64,000 bases of DNA from CAYJAD01 sp964368075 (GTDB taxonomy: Bacteria; Desulfobacterota; Desulfovibrionia; Desulfovibrionales; Desulfovibrionaceae), in assembly GCA_964368075.1 (NCBI GenBank), contig CAYJAD010000007.1, positions 9,225-73,224 on the forward strand, given 5' to 3'. The notes beneath the pieces are model-generated. The model ran no database searches. It had not been told where the DNA came from and worked only from the letters and a program-made list of their open reading frames with translations. Positions 8,679 through 17,745 of this stretch are shown here, one piece after another. The stretch's first letter is position 1. Every line of letters begins with the position of its first letter. The position numbers and the translations under genes are program-made.

Positions 8679-9443
8679 CTAGCCTCCACAGTCCACGCCT
8701 TCTACATGAATTTTATCTAAAGCATGGGGCAAGGCTGCAAGTATGGCCTCCAGATTTTCCCCCACTGCTTTCACACTACCCGGTAAATTTATGCATAAAC
8801 ATCTGCCAACAAGTCCCACCATGGCACGCGAAAGCGCCGCATGCGGTGTTTTTTGCAAACTGGCTTGCATCATCATTTGTTCAAAGCCTGTTAGGCGCGT
8901 ATCTAAAATTTTTTCCATGGCGTGTGGCGTTACGTCGCGCGGACCAATGCCAGTTCCGCCTGTAGTAACAATAATATGATAATCTTGCCCAAAGGCTAAT
9001 TCTAAAATCAGCGATTGTAGGGCCTGCGCATCATCAGGTAATAAAAAGCCTTGCTCGTGGCATAAAGGCAGCGCAGGGCGTAGTGTTTCTGCTATCAGCG
9101 GACCACTTTTATCTTGTCGCTTGCCCTGAGACCCTTTATCCGAAAGGGTTATCCATGCTAAAGCAAAGCCTTGCCTTTGTGGCTGCACAGACAGCTCTTG
9201 GGCGCTTATTATATTTTCATGTGCTTTAAGTAAGGGGAAATACGTAGCATGCTCTTCACAGGTCGTCCATAGCATACGCCCCACCACGGTGAAAAGCGCT
9301 TGTTCTTCACAATACAAGACAGTTCCTATGGGGAGTAAAGGTAATACAGAGCCCACATAGCTATGGCTTGGCAAAGAAAGCTTTGAAGCAGGGCATAGAG
9401 GAAGAACCTCATTGGGGGAACAGGTATGGGAAATAATTTTCAT
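8679..9443 (-). CDS. MoaB/Mog-family molybdopterin protein with an N-terminal extension
   Basis: The C-terminal 160 residues are a MoCF-binding domain. WITLSDKGSQG opens it (from about 93), TTGGTGIGPRD (160-170) is the molybdopterin-binding loop, and NLPGS lies near the end. Such domains adenylate molybdopterin before molybdenum insertion. About 90 residues precede it, with YVGSVLPLLPIGTVLYCEEQALFTVVG and several cysteines. I do not recognise this part with confidence, but its length and beta-rich look could fit a reduced MOSC-like module. I use the ATG at 9443 (GTGAG upstream); an in-frame ATG 75 bp earlier would add an unlikely cysteine-rich leader. First gene of the operon with mqnP and darP, and divergent from queF. 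Confidence 0.8.
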   Translation of the reverse strand: MKIISHTCSPNEVLPLCPASKLSLPSHSYVGSVLPLLPIGTVLYCEEQALFTVVGRMLWTTCEEHATYFPLLKAHENIISAQELSVQPQRQGFALAWITLSDKGSQGKRQDKSGPLIAETLRPALPLCHEQGFLLPDDAQALQSLILELAFGQDYHIIVTTGGTGIGPRDVTPHAMEKILDTRLTGFEQMMMQASLQKTPHAALSRAMVGLVGRCLCINLPGSVKAVGENLEAILAALPHALDKIHVEGVDCGG

Positions 9444-9669
9444 AGTGTACTCACAGATAAAATATCCGATGCAGTGTAATGAGGTTTGCCAGAAAACACA
9501 ATGCATGACTATGAGCATACCTTAAAATTACTGTAAGAAATCCCATTGCCAGTAGTAAAAAATATCAGTACAAAAGCGCAGAACATGACGCATATAAAAA
9601 AACTTTGTCATGGCCGTAATAAAATATTTACTGGTGTACGAATTTTTATATACCGAATAAGGAGTCCAT

Positions 9670-10167
9670 ATGTCACACAGTCAAGATAATACCGCACACT
9701 TACGCAGTTTAGGTAAAGGAAAAATGCCTGAAATTCAAGACCCGCCCGGCCTTGCCCAGTTGGAGTCCTTCCCTAATTGTTACCCTGACAGAGATTATAT
9801 TGTAAGTATTGCCTTTCCAGAATTTACCTCTTTATGCCCTGTAACAGGACAACCGGATTTTGGAACCATTGTCATGGAATACATTCCTGATGAAAAATGT
9901 GTGGAGTCTAAAAGCTTTAAACTATATATGTTTGCCTACCGCAGTCATCATTCTTTTATGGAAACTATCACCAATGCCATGCTTGACCATATGTGGGAAT
10001 TGCTAGAGCCACGTTGGTGCCGCATTAAAGGTATTTTTGCCGCTAGAGGCGCCACCCATTTGCATGTGTATGCAGAACGTTATAAAGACCTTCCTGAAAA
10101 TAAAAAAGCGGAAGTTCAGCGCCTTGTACAAGAATGGAAACAAGACGCCACCAATAGCACATGTTAA
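9670..10167 (+). CDS. queF: NADPH-dependent 7-cyano-7-deazaguanine (preQ0) reductase
   Basis: Reduces preQ0 to preQ1, the last step before insertion of the queuosine precursor into tRNA. The 165-residue length matches the single-domain (YkvM-like) class. Seen: the catalytic cysteine in SLCPVTGQPD (C56, with D63 as the acid) and the NADPH-contacting motif ESKSFK (79-84), followed by RSHHSFME and the substrate-binding C-terminal half. AAGGAG lies just before the ATG. The stop overlaps the murJ start by seven bases, so the two are co-translated. I looked for a preQ1 riboswitch in the 226-bp leader and did not see one. Confidence 0.95.
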   Translation: MSHSQDNTAHLRSLGKGKMPEIQDPPGLAQLESFPNCYPDRDYIVSIAFPEFTSLCPVTGQPDFGTIVMEYIPDEKCVESKSFKLYMFAYRSHHSFMETITNAMLDHMWELLEPRWCRIKGIFAARGATHLHVYAERYKDLPENKKAEVQRLVQEWKQDATNSTC

Positions 10168-11780
10168 GAAAAAGTACACAAAGCATGGGTTTTGCGGCCC
10201 TGATAATGAGCATAAGTATTGTGCTTTCTCGTTTCATGGGGCTTTTACGCGATAAAGTTATTTCGTGGCAATTTGGCGCATCTCATGAGGCAGACCTCTA
10301 TTTTGCCGCCTTTGTTGTACCCGACTTTATTAATTATCTTTTGGCAGGGGGCTATGTATCTATAACTTTAATGCCCCTTCTTTCGCGGCGCTTTGCTGAA
10401 GATTGCCAAGACGCTTGGCGCTTTTTTTCCGCAGTTTTTTGGTGGGCGCTTTTTGCCGTGGCCACGCTTACCTGCATAGCGTGGATTTGGGCCGAACCCC
10501 TAGCAAAAATTGTAGCGCCGGGTTTTGATGTAGAACAAAGTGCGCGCTTAGCCTACTTCTTACGCCTTATTTTACCAGGGCAAATTTTCTTTGTGAGCGG
10601 TGCTTGCTTTTCGGCCCTGCTTTTTTTACGAAAGCAATTTTATGTGCCAGCACTGACACCACTTATTTACAATGGATGCATAATACTCTGTGGTATGGCT
10701 TTACCCTACTTTGGACTGGCTGACGGCATGGTAGGTTTTTGCATAGGTGTAAGCCTTGGTGCCGGAATTGGCGCCTTTGCCCTCCCCTATTGGGCGGCTT
10801 TACGACAAGACAATACAAAGCAGCAAGATGCAGCCCCCCCTGCCGGAGGCGTAGGTGTGGCCTTATTAAGTCCGCGCTGGGGAAACTTGCGCCACCCGCT
10901 ATTACGTTCTTTTTTATACATGGCTTTGCCTCTCATGCTAGGACAATCCGTGGTTATGCTCAACGAGCAATTTATGCGTATTTTTGGATCCTTGGTGGGC
11001 GATGGAGCCATCTCTTTACTCAGCTATGCCAGACGCATTTCGCAAGTACCTGTAGGCATGGTGGGGCAAGCCATGGCTGTGGCTTCCTATCCATTTTTAG
11101 CGGCTTTGGCCTCAAAAAAAGATTTTGGCACCTTTCAGAAAACATTACACTCGGCTATGCACACCAGCACCATTTTGCTTTTACCCATAAGTGCTTGGAT
11201 GATAGCCACGGCCTTACCGTGCATGGGTTTTATTTTTGAGGGAGGGGATTTTTCAGCGCAAGATACAGCACTTTCAGCCCCTCTATTGCAACTTATGCTT
11301 TTGGCTGTTCCACTTTGGGGTGTGCAAATGGTACTGGGGCGTGCTTTTTATGCCCTTGGAGACACCTTGACACCTGCCTTATGTGGCACGGCTATCACGC
11401 TTATTTCTTTGCCTATTTTCTACTATTCCTTGCCTTATGGCGCCATGGGTATTGCCGTGGTAAGCTTAGCAGGTGTTATAGCCTATGTCATTATTATCAT
11501 GTATATATGGCAAAAGAAACAAGGCAAATCGGCCTTTGCTGGCCTTGGGAAAAGTGTGGGTCAAGCTTTAGGGCTTTCGTGTCTATGTGGTGCTGTGGCA
11601 TGGCTAAGCAGTAATGCCATTCTTACCTACAGCGCGCAGCTGGGGTCTGTGTGGCCTTATATCTTAGCCCTTGCAGGAAGTGGGATAGTTTTTGGGCTTA
11701 GCTATGCCGGTCTTGCATTAGCGCTATGCCCTGCGTTGCTGGCACCGGTGCTTTCTCGAATGCAGCGCTTTCGTAAGTAA
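10161..11780 (+). CDS. murJ: Lipid II flippase MurJ (MviN)
   Basis: Moves the lipid-linked peptidoglycan precursor across the inner membrane. The 539-residue protein is built almost entirely of hydrophobic helices, about 14 by eye, in the MOP-superfamily order. Family features include SRFMGLLRDKVISWQFG near the N-terminus, then FAAFVVPDFINYLLAGG, FLRLILPGQIFF and ALGDTLTPA. The helical bundle is interrupted by a charged, proline-rich loop near 220-235. The gene begins inside queF, which indicates translational coupling. It ends facing metG, with a G-rich hairpin between the convergent stops. Confidence 0.94.
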   Translation: MLRKSTQSMGFAALIMSISIVLSRFMGLLRDKVISWQFGASHEADLYFAAFVVPDFINYLLAGGYVSITLMPLLSRRFAEDCQDAWRFFSAVFWWALFAVATLTCIAWIWAEPLAKIVAPGFDVEQSARLAYFLRLILPGQIFFVSGACFSALLFLRKQFYVPALTPLIYNGCIILCGMALPYFGLADGMVGFCIGVSLGAGIGAFALPYWAALRQDNTKQQDAAPPAGGVGVALLSPRWGNLRHPLLRSFLYMALPLMLGQSVVMLNEQFMRIFGSLVGDGAISLLSYARRISQVPVGMVGQAMAVASYPFLAALASKKDFGTFQKTLHSAMHTSTILLLPISAWMIATALPCMGFIFEGGDFSAQDTALSAPLLQLMLLAVPLWGVQMVLGRAFYALGDTLTPALCGTAITLISLPIFYYSLPYGAMGIAVVSLAGVIAYVIIIMYIWQKKQGKSAFAGLGKSVGQALGLSCLCGAVAWLSSNAILTYSAQLGSVWPYILALAGSGIVFGLSYAGLALALCPALLAPVLSRMQRFRK

Positions 11781-11810
11781 TTTTTGAATATTAATTGATT
11801 ATTTTTTTTT

Positions 11811-11863
11811 GAGGGGGGAAGGGGCACTTTCCTCTAAAGAGACAAGAGCCCCTCCCCCCCTCA
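11811..11863. repeat. G-rich intergenic hairpin, copy 2
   Basis: GAGGGGGGAAGGGGC (11811-11825) pairs with GCCCCTCCCCCCCTC (11848-11862) with one mismatch, and a T-run precedes it. It lies between convergent murJ and metG. The loop (CCTCTAAAGAG) differs from the other copies. Confidence 0.7.
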
Positions 11864-11960
11864 AACTTCTCCCATTCCCTCAAAACGCTTTCATCATTAC
11901 AGCAGTAGTAAGACCGTGAGAATTTGAGTATGGTTTATATTTAGCCACTATCAGCGCTTG

Positions 11961-13928
11961 CTATGAAATGGTACTGCCGTCGGGTACTGCACCGGAAACC
12001 GTGAGTAACTCAAGCTTTCCGTCTTTTTCTGCTGTTAATACCATGCCATGTGATACAAGGCCACGTATGGTGCGTGGCGCCAAGTTAGTCACCACACATA
12101 CTTGCTTACCCACAAGGCTCTCCGGCGCAAAAAATTCTGCCAAGCCGGATAGGATTTGCCGCGGCTGTTCTTCCCCTAAGGAAATTTCAAAGCGTAAGAG
12201 TTTATCAGCATTGGGATGCTTTTCTGCGTGCACGATGGTTCCCACACGCATATCCACTTTTTTGAAATCATCAAAAGAGACATTGGCAATACTTTCGGGC
12301 TCTGAAGTTTTTTCAGCATTTTTTTCTTGCTTTTGTGCCACATTTTTAGCTTTTTCAACTTTAGGGGCTTTCTCTTTTTTTGCAGCTTTTTCAGGTTTAG
12401 GCACGTCTATACGGGGGAAAAGGTTAGAGGCTTCAGCCAAAGTGGTTCCCACAGCAAGACTACCCCAGCTTTTTAGCTCTGCCTGTAAATCAGGGGTACT
12501 TACGGCCTCTTGCCCCAACTGCTCTAACATAGTTGTGGCGGCTTGTGGCATGACTGGCCACACTGCCAAAGCAATTTTACGCAAAGATTCTAGCAAAGTA
12601 TACATTACCGCCGTAAGACGTTCCATATTGCCTTGCTTTGCCAGTGCCCAAGGAGCTTGGGTGTCAACATACTTATTTAGCGAGCGCACAAAATCCCATA
12701 AGGCGTCCAAGCCTTGCGAAAAGCGCACGCAAGAAAATAATTGTATGTAATTTTGTAAGGCATCGATGGCGGCTTGGCGTACCACAGCGTCATCTTCTGT
12801 TTCGTGCAAAGGTTTAGGAACCATACCATTAAAGTATTTAGCATTCATAGAGAGCACACGGCTAAAAAGATTGCCTAAATCGTTAGCAAGATCGGCATTT
12901 ATACGTGTAATCATGCCTTCTTCGGTAATGGAAGCATCGGAACCGAAATGCATTTCGCGCAAAAGGAAATAGCGAAAGGCATCTAACCCATAACGATGAC
13001 TTGTTTCTAGAGGATCTACCACATTACCCAAAGATTTTGACATCTTGGTATCGCGCACCAGCCAATAGCCATGCACATTCAGATGCTTATATATGGGTAA
13101 ATCGGCGGCTTTAAGCATGGTAGGCCAAAAGACAGCATGCGGCTTTAAAATATCCTTGGCCACAAGATGCTCTGCAGGCCAGTAGTGCGCATAGTCTTCG
13201 CTTTCAGGCCAATCTATGGCACTGATATAGTTAATCAACGCATCAAACCACACATAGCAAACATAGTCCGTATCAAAGGGCAATTCAATACCCCAAGTAA
13301 GACGGCTTTTAGGGCGAGAAATACATAAATCTTCAAGAGCCCCACTTTCAATCATGGCAAGCACTTCATTTTTATAGCGCTCAGGACGTATAAAATCTGG
13401 GTTAGCTTCAATATGTTCTTTCAACCATGGAAGATATTTAGACATGCGGAAAAAATAATTTTTCTCACTAATGAATTCCGGCTTATTTAGATGCTGCGGA
13501 CAAAGGCCATTTTCCAGCTCTTTTTCTGTATAAAAGCGTTCACAGCCATAGCAGTAGTGTCCGCCAAATTCACCAAAATATATGTCGCCTGCATCATAGA
13601 CTTTTTGCATAAATTTTTGCACACAGGCTTTATGCTTAGGATCCGTAGTACGAATGAATTTGTCATTTTTGATGCGCAAATCTTGCCATAGTTGTTGAAA
13701 TTGACCGCTTATGCCATCCACAAAAGCTTGCGGCTCAAGCCCTGCCTTTTCAGCGGCTTGCACAATTTTATCACCATGTTCATCAGTGCCTGTCAAAAAC
13801 AAGCTTTCTTTACCAAGACTACGGTGAAAACGGGCTAAGGTATCTGCCACAATGGTGGTATAAGCGTGCCCAAGATGCGGTTTTGCATTCACATAATAAA
13901 TGGGGGTGGTAATGTAAAATGATGACAC
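11961..13928 (-). CDS. metG: Methionyl-tRNA synthetase with C-terminal tRNA-binding domain
   Basis: Class I synthetase charging tRNA-Met. Seen: the HIGH-type motif PHLGH at 17-21, zinc-ligand residues C126, C129, C143 and H146, the KMSKS loop at 295-299, and an anticodon-binding helical domain. A Lys/Ala/Glu-rich linker near 515-545 leads to a C-terminal EMAP/Trbp111-like OB fold (551-655, SFDDFKKVDMRVG...) that helps dimerise and bind tRNA. The 655-residue length is normal for this form. The start is GTG, preceded by AAGGA. The gene follows the PSP1-domain gene by only 24 bp on the same strand, an arrangement also seen in relatives. Confidence 0.96.
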   Translation of the reverse strand: MSSFYITTPIYYVNAKPHLGHAYTTIVADTLARFHRSLGKESLFLTGTDEHGDKIVQAAEKAGLEPQAFVDGISGQFQQLWQDLRIKNDKFIRTTDPKHKACVQKFMQKVYDAGDIYFGEFGGHYCYGCERFYTEKELENGLCPQHLNKPEFISEKNYFFRMSKYLPWLKEHIEANPDFIRPERYKNEVLAMIESGALEDLCISRPKSRLTWGIELPFDTDYVCYVWFDALINYISAIDWPESEDYAHYWPAEHLVAKDILKPHAVFWPTMLKAADLPIYKHLNVHGYWLVRDTKMSKSLGNVVDPLETSHRYGLDAFRYFLLREMHFGSDASITEEGMITRINADLANDLGNLFSRVLSMNAKYFNGMVPKPLHETEDDAVVRQAAIDALQNYIQLFSCVRFSQGLDALWDFVRSLNKYVDTQAPWALAKQGNMERLTAVMYTLLESLRKIALAVWPVMPQAATTMLEQLGQEAVSTPDLQAELKSWGSLAVGTTLAEASNLFPRIDVPKPEKAAKKEKAPKVEKAKNVAQKQEKNAEKTSEPESIANVSFDDFKKVDMRVGTIVHAEKHPNADKLLRFEISLGEEQPRQILSGLAEFFAPESLVGKQVCVVTNLAPRTIRGLVSHGMVLTAEKDGKLELLTVSGAVPDGSTIS

Positions 13929-13952
13929 AATATATTCCTTTTTCTTCTGATT

Positions 13953-15203
13953 TTACTTATTTTTCTTAGGGGCTAAGCCAAAAATACCGCCCTGATCTTG
14001 TTGTTCAGCCACATCTTCTTGCTCCGCTTGTTCTTGGACAACAGGAGCTTTTGTTGAGACATCCTGACTTGCTTGAACATGCTGCTCTACACCAACACTT
14101 TTACCCGCTTTACCGCCAGGCTTTTGCTGCTTTCGCTTTCCACTGCCCTTGCCTTTATCTGGCATATGCGTCCCTTTTTTCTGCCCATGCCCCGTATGAT
14201 TTTTTTCAGCAGGGCTTTCTTCTTCAGCATCGACAATATGATCTAAGTCTAAAGGCTTCTTTATGGCAGGACTATAGGGATCTTCTGTATAAGCAAAAGC
14301 ATCATCGTCTAAATTGTCCATAGTGACCACCAAAAGGCCATCCCCTTGGGGAGCATTTTTCTTTGAGGCTTTTTGCTGTTGCCCCCCACCTTGCGGCGAA
14401 TCGGGACGCCGTGGATTAATTGCTTGCCAATCTTCTAAGGTAATTTCTACTTCTTCATTATTTTCATTAAGCACCACCACCGCATTGCGAAACATATTAG
14501 AACGCAATACTTTCATGGAACCTTGAAGAGTTTGGTATTTTTTACCTAATTTAGGGCATTGATTATGGAAATTATCGTAATTTTCTTGTTCAAAAGACAA
14601 GCAACAAAGCAACCTTCCGCAAATACCGGATATTTTTACCGGATTCAGAAAAAGACTTTGCTCTTTGGCCATGCGTATGGTTACAGGGGCAAATTTGCGT
14701 AAGTAACGTCTGCAACAACACACCATACCGCAAGAGCCCACAGCGCCCACCATTTGCGTTTCATGGCGTACACCAATTTGCCGCAATTCTATGCGGGTGC
14801 GGTATTCGCGCACTAAATCTTTGACCAATTCACGAAAATCTATACGCAAGGGGGCGGTAAAGTAGAAAATAAATTTACTGCGATCAAAGAAAATTTCTAC
14901 ATCTACCAACTTCATATCCAATTCACGTTCAGCAATGCATTGCTTGCAATAGCTGAAAGCCTCCTTGGTCATTTGACTATTATCTTGTGCCATTTGACAA
15001 TCTTCTGCTGAAGCTATGCGCAAAACAGGAGATAGGGTCATATTTTGCATATCTGCGGGCAAGGTATCGCGCAAAATATCTACATGCCCAAAACCAATAC
15101 CCTGCTCTGTTTCCACAATGACAGCATTGCCTTCAGATAAGGGCATTTCAGCAGAAAAAAAATACAGCTGCCCATTGGGGCGAAAACGAATTCCAACAAT
15201 CAT
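13953..15203 (-). CDS. PSP1-domain protein, RicT/YaaT-like
   Basis: The middle of the protein is a typical PSP1 domain: GFGHV, FSYCKQC, IFFDRSKFIFYF, FRELVKDLVREY..TRIELRQIGVR, and two cysteine clusters, GSCGMVCCCRRYL (C158, C162-164) and GICGRLLCC (C195, C200-201). In Bacillus RicT these cysteines help hold Fe-S clusters in the Ric complex that affects RNase Y. Whether that role holds here is unknown. From about 255 the chain is low-complexity, basic and acidic, and probably disordered. I start at the ATG at 15203, since MIVGIRFRPNG matches the family start. The frame extends 23 codons upstream. Co-transcribed with metG. Confidence 0.85.
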   Translation of the reverse strand: MIVGIRFRPNGQLYFFSAEMPLSEGNAVIVETEQGIGFGHVDILRDTLPADMQNMTLSPVLRIASAEDCQMAQDNSQMTKEAFSYCKQCIAERELDMKLVDVEIFFDRSKFIFYFTAPLRIDFRELVKDLVREYRTRIELRQIGVRHETQMVGAVGSCGMVCCCRRYLRKFAPVTIRMAKEQSLFLNPVKISGICGRLLCCLSFEQENYDNFHNQCPKLGKKYQTLQGSMKVLRSNMFRNAVVVLNENNEEVEITLEDWQAINPRRPDSPQGGGQQQKASKKNAPQGDGLLVVTMDNLDDDAFAYTEDPYSPAIKKPLDLDHIVDAEEESPAEKNHTGHGQKKGTHMPDKGKGSGKRKQQKPGGKAGKSVGVEQHVQASQDVSTKAPVVQEQAEQEDVAEQQDQGGIFGLAPKKNK

Positions 15204-15314
15204 ATATAGATACCTTATAAGGAGTAAAAACTTCAATTCATTAAAAAAACATGTGAAGCCCTTCATTTTCAATCACTTTTGCACTTCTGTCAACTAAAGA
15301 AAATACCAAAAGAA

Positions 15315-15349
15315 AAACCTCTGCGCACTGTAAATGGTGGCAGAGGTTT
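15315..15349 (-). terminator. Terminator downstream of the DUF1036 gene
   Basis: AAACCTCTGC (15315-15324) pairs with GCAGAGGTTT (15340-15349) across a 15-nt loop. On the minus strand the stem runs into TTTTTCTTTT, as expected for the end of the transcript from 15827. Confidence 0.7.
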
Positions 15350-15386
15350 AAAAGGATAAAAGATATTTTAAATAAACGAGCACATA

Positions 15387-15827
15387 CTATCTATTATAAT
15401 TAAAAGTATAAGTAAAGTTCGTGGAATTGCCTATACTTGTATGGTTAAAGCGTAAATCTCTTTGATTGGAACCTCTTGGAATATTAGGATGGATTGCCTT
15501 AAAGCCTTCACGCACAACAGTATATGTCCTGTCATTGCGATCATTTGAGCTACCAGTCCATCTAGATTTATTACCCTCTGCATATAAATATATATTACTA
15601 GAACGAATATTAAAATTAACACTTCTCCGTCCTCTGGCATTTACCTTCCACCAACCACGCACCAGCCAGTCTTTATTTGGACTTTGGTATGTTATAGCCA
15701 CATAAATAGTAAAAGGAGCTCGGTTAACAAAGGTTAACTTTCTGTTTTGTGCATCTGCCATGTCTGGCATACAAAGAAAAAAGCTTAGAATAATAGCTAA
15801 ACAGCCTAAAAAATGTCTTCTTTTCAT
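15387..15827 (-). CDS. Secreted DUF1036-family protein
   Basis: A 146-residue exported protein. A signal peptide (MKRRHFLGCLAIILSFFLC and the following residues, cut probably after ADA at 26) precedes a beta-rich domain. That domain has the DUF1036 pattern: LTFVNRAPFTIYVAITY, then WLVRGWWKVNARG, then NIYLYAEG and W-x-G. The function of the family is not known; members are often periplasmic, in some cases near cyclophilin or cell-envelope genes. TAGGAGG lies just before the ATG. It has its own terminator and is separated from fabI by another, so it looks monocistronic. Confidence 0.8.
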   Translation of the reverse strand: MKRRHFLGCLAIILSFFLCMPDMADAQNRKLTFVNRAPFTIYVAITYQSPNKDWLVRGWWKVNARGRRSVNFNIRSSNIYLYAEGNKSRWTGSSNDRNDRTYTVVREGFKAIHPNIPRGSNQRDLRFNHTSIGNSTNFTYTFNYNR

Positions 15828-15907
15828 ACTTTTCCTCCTAGCAGTTTGGGTTTATATAATGCCAAAATTTATTCTACTATGATTTTTGATGAAATATATT
15901 TAATAAT

Positions 15908-15942
15908 AAAAAAAGCACTGCTTTTGGGCAAGTGCTTTTTTA
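15908..15942 (-). terminator. Terminator downstream of fabI
   Basis: AAAAAAAGCACT pairs with AGTGCTTTTTT across an 11-nt loop between the fabI stop and the DUF1036 start. The A and T flanks let it work in either direction, but only the minus-strand hisD-purC-fabI transcript arrives here. Confidence 0.75.
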
Positions 15943-16004
15943 CAAATAATTCACTTTTGAAAGAAAAGTTCGAAAATAATAAGCTTTATTTCATTTATAG
16001 AAAA

Positions 16005-16769
16005 TTAAATTCCCATAATGTTATAGCCGCTGTCGACATATAAAATTTGCCCAGTCACCGCGGCTGAGAGGTCTGAGCCCAAGAATACGGCAGCACCGCC
16101 CACGTCGGTAGTGGTAACATTGCGACGCAATGGGGCATGTTCGTCAATATGCGAAAAAATATTTTTTAAACTTGCCACTGCAGAAGCAGCCAAGGTTTTA
16201 ATGGGGCCTGCGCTAATGGCATTAACGCGCACATTATTGACTCCTAAATCCACCGCTAAATAGCGCATAGAAGCTTCTAACCCGGCTTTGGCCACACCCA
16301 TAACATTATAACCAGGTAGTACTCTTTGTGAGCCATTGTAGGTCATGGTAATCACAGAGGCGCCGTCAGTGAGTAAAGGTTCAAAGGCCTTGCATACAGC
16401 CGTTAAAGAATAAGAAGAAACTTCTTGAGCCAAAGCATACCCATCGCGCCCAGTATCTACAAAGCGACCTTGCAAGTCTTCGCGATTGGCAAAAGCTACC
16501 GAATGCACCAAAATATCTACGCCGCCCCACTGTTCTTTAACAAATTGTGCGGCCTCTGCGATTTGTGCATCGTTACAGACGTCAAGAGCTACGGTAAACT
16601 CACCGCCAAACTCTTCACTAATGGGATCCACACGTTTTTTAATGGCTTCGCCCACATAAGAAAATGCCAATCGGGCGCCTTGCTCTTTAAACGATTGAGC
16701 CACACCATAGGCAATACTTTTATTATTGGCTACACCTAAGATAAGCGCTCTCTTTCCTTGTAATAACAT
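16005..16769 (-). CDS. fabI: Enoyl-[acyl-carrier-protein] reductase (NADH), FabI
   Basis: Reduces trans-2-enoyl-ACP in the last step of each fatty acid elongation cycle. A short-chain dehydrogenase fold of 254 residues. Seen: the FabI-type nucleotide motif GVANNKSIAYG (12-22), D64 region ALDV, HSVAFANRED near 89-98, and the active-site Y144, Y154 and K161 in YNVMGVAKAG with the Y-x6-K spacing of FabI. C-terminal SGYNIMG is also typical. It follows purC by 11 bp and ends the hisD-purC-fabI gene string. Confidence 0.95.
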   Translation of the reverse strand: MLLQGKRALILGVANNKSIAYGVAQSFKEQGARLAFSYVGEAIKKRVDPISEEFGGEFTVALDVCNDAQIAEAAQFVKEQWGGVDILVHSVAFANREDLQGRFVDTGRDGYALAQEVSSYSLTAVCKAFEPLLTDGASVITMTYNGSQRVLPGYNVMGVAKAGLEASMRYLAVDLGVNNVRVNAISAGPIKTLAASAVASLKNIFSHIDEHAPLRRNVTTTDVGGAAVFLGSDLSAAVTGQILYVDSGYNIMGI

Positions 16770-16780
16770 GCTCTCTCTCC

Positions 16781-17680
16781 TTATTCTGCGTCAAAGGACT
16801 TTCCGGTAAGAATCTTATATGCTTCGGCATAGCGTCCGGCGGTGGCGTCAATAACATCTTGAGGTAAGGTAGGAGGCGGAGGAGTTTTATCCCAGGGTTG
16901 GGCTGAAAGCCAATCGCGCAAATATTGCTTGTCAAAGCTTGGTTGAGCGCGCCCTTCTTCGTATTGATCTGCCGGCCAAAACCGTGAGGAATCCGGTGTC
17001 ATCACTTCGTCAATGAGCACAAGTTCACCATTTACCATACCAAATTCAAATTTTGTGTCAGCCATAAGGATACCACGAGTGGCGGCATATTGACGGCCTG
17101 CTTCAAAAATACGCAAAGAAACTTCTTGTACTTTTTTTGCCACCTCTTCGCCAAGCAAGGCTGTAGCTTGAGCAACGGTGATATTTTCATCATGCTCGCC
17201 CAACTCTGCCTTGGTGGAAGGAGTAAAAATAGCAGGTTCTATTTTGGCAGATTCCTTCATGTCAGCAGGAAGTTCGTAACCACATACGGAGCCCGTGGCT
17301 TTATAATCTTTCCAGCCAGAGCCTGTTATACAGCCACGCACAATACATTCTACCGGTAAAGGCTTTGCTTTTTTTACTAAAACAGAGCGCCCTTCCAACT
17401 CTTCTTTCCAGGGCTGTAAAGCTTCTGGGAAATTGCGTACATCGCTTTCAATAAGATGATTAGGAATAATATCTTTAAAGCGATCCATCCAGAATAAGGT
17501 AATTTTATTTAAAATAACGCCTTTATAAGGAACAGGCTCATTCATAATTACATCAAAAGCCGACATGCGATCTGTAGTAACAATAAGCAAGGTTTCAGCG
17601 TCGATTTCGTACATATCTCTTACCTTGCCACGCGCAATGCAGGGGAAGGCATCAATAGTAGTTTGCATAACCACTTTCAT
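16781..17680 (-). CDS. purC: Phosphoribosylaminoimidazole-succinocarboxamide (SAICAR) synthase
   Basis: ATP-dependent ligase that couples CAIR and aspartate in purine synthesis. The 299-residue length fits the larger (yeast-like) PurC form. Seen: RGKVRDMYE near the N-terminus (ATP-binding loop), TTDRMSAFDVIM, PVECIVRGCITGSGWKDY (substrate site), ADTKFEFG, LIDEVMTPDSSRFWP and SFDKQYLRDWL. Start is ATG with AAGGAG upstream. It lies 65 bp after hisD and 11 bp before fabI on the same strand, so histidine, purine and fatty acid genes share one transcription unit. Histidine and purine synthesis are linked through AICAR. Confidence 0.96.
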   Translation of the reverse strand: MKVVMQTTIDAFPCIARGKVRDMYEIDAETLLIVTTDRMSAFDVIMNEPVPYKGVILNKITLFWMDRFKDIIPNHLIESDVRNFPEALQPWKEELEGRSVLVKKAKPLPVECIVRGCITGSGWKDYKATGSVCGYELPADMKESAKIEPAIFTPSTKAELGEHDENITVAQATALLGEEVAKKVQEVSLRIFEAGRQYAATRGILMADTKFEFGMVNGELVLIDEVMTPDSSRFWPADQYEEGRAQPSFDKQYLRDWLSAQPWDKTPPPPTLPQDVIDATAGRYAEAYKILTGKSFDAE

Positions 17681-17745
17681 AGGGTTTCTCCTTAAAGTAA
17701 AGCTTCTTAAAAAACTTTACAAATAAAAGTATAAAAATTTCTCAA

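Noticed and set aside
9444..9669. preQ1 riboswitch upstream of queF
   Set aside because: I looked for the compact C-rich loop and A-rich tail that pair in preQ1 aptamers, and found no consistent fold next to the ribosome-binding site.
11968..12750. Long plus-strand ORF opposite metG
   Set aside because: No ribosome-binding site, low-complexity Ser/Phe/Ala stretches mirroring the metG linker, and metG is full length and certain.
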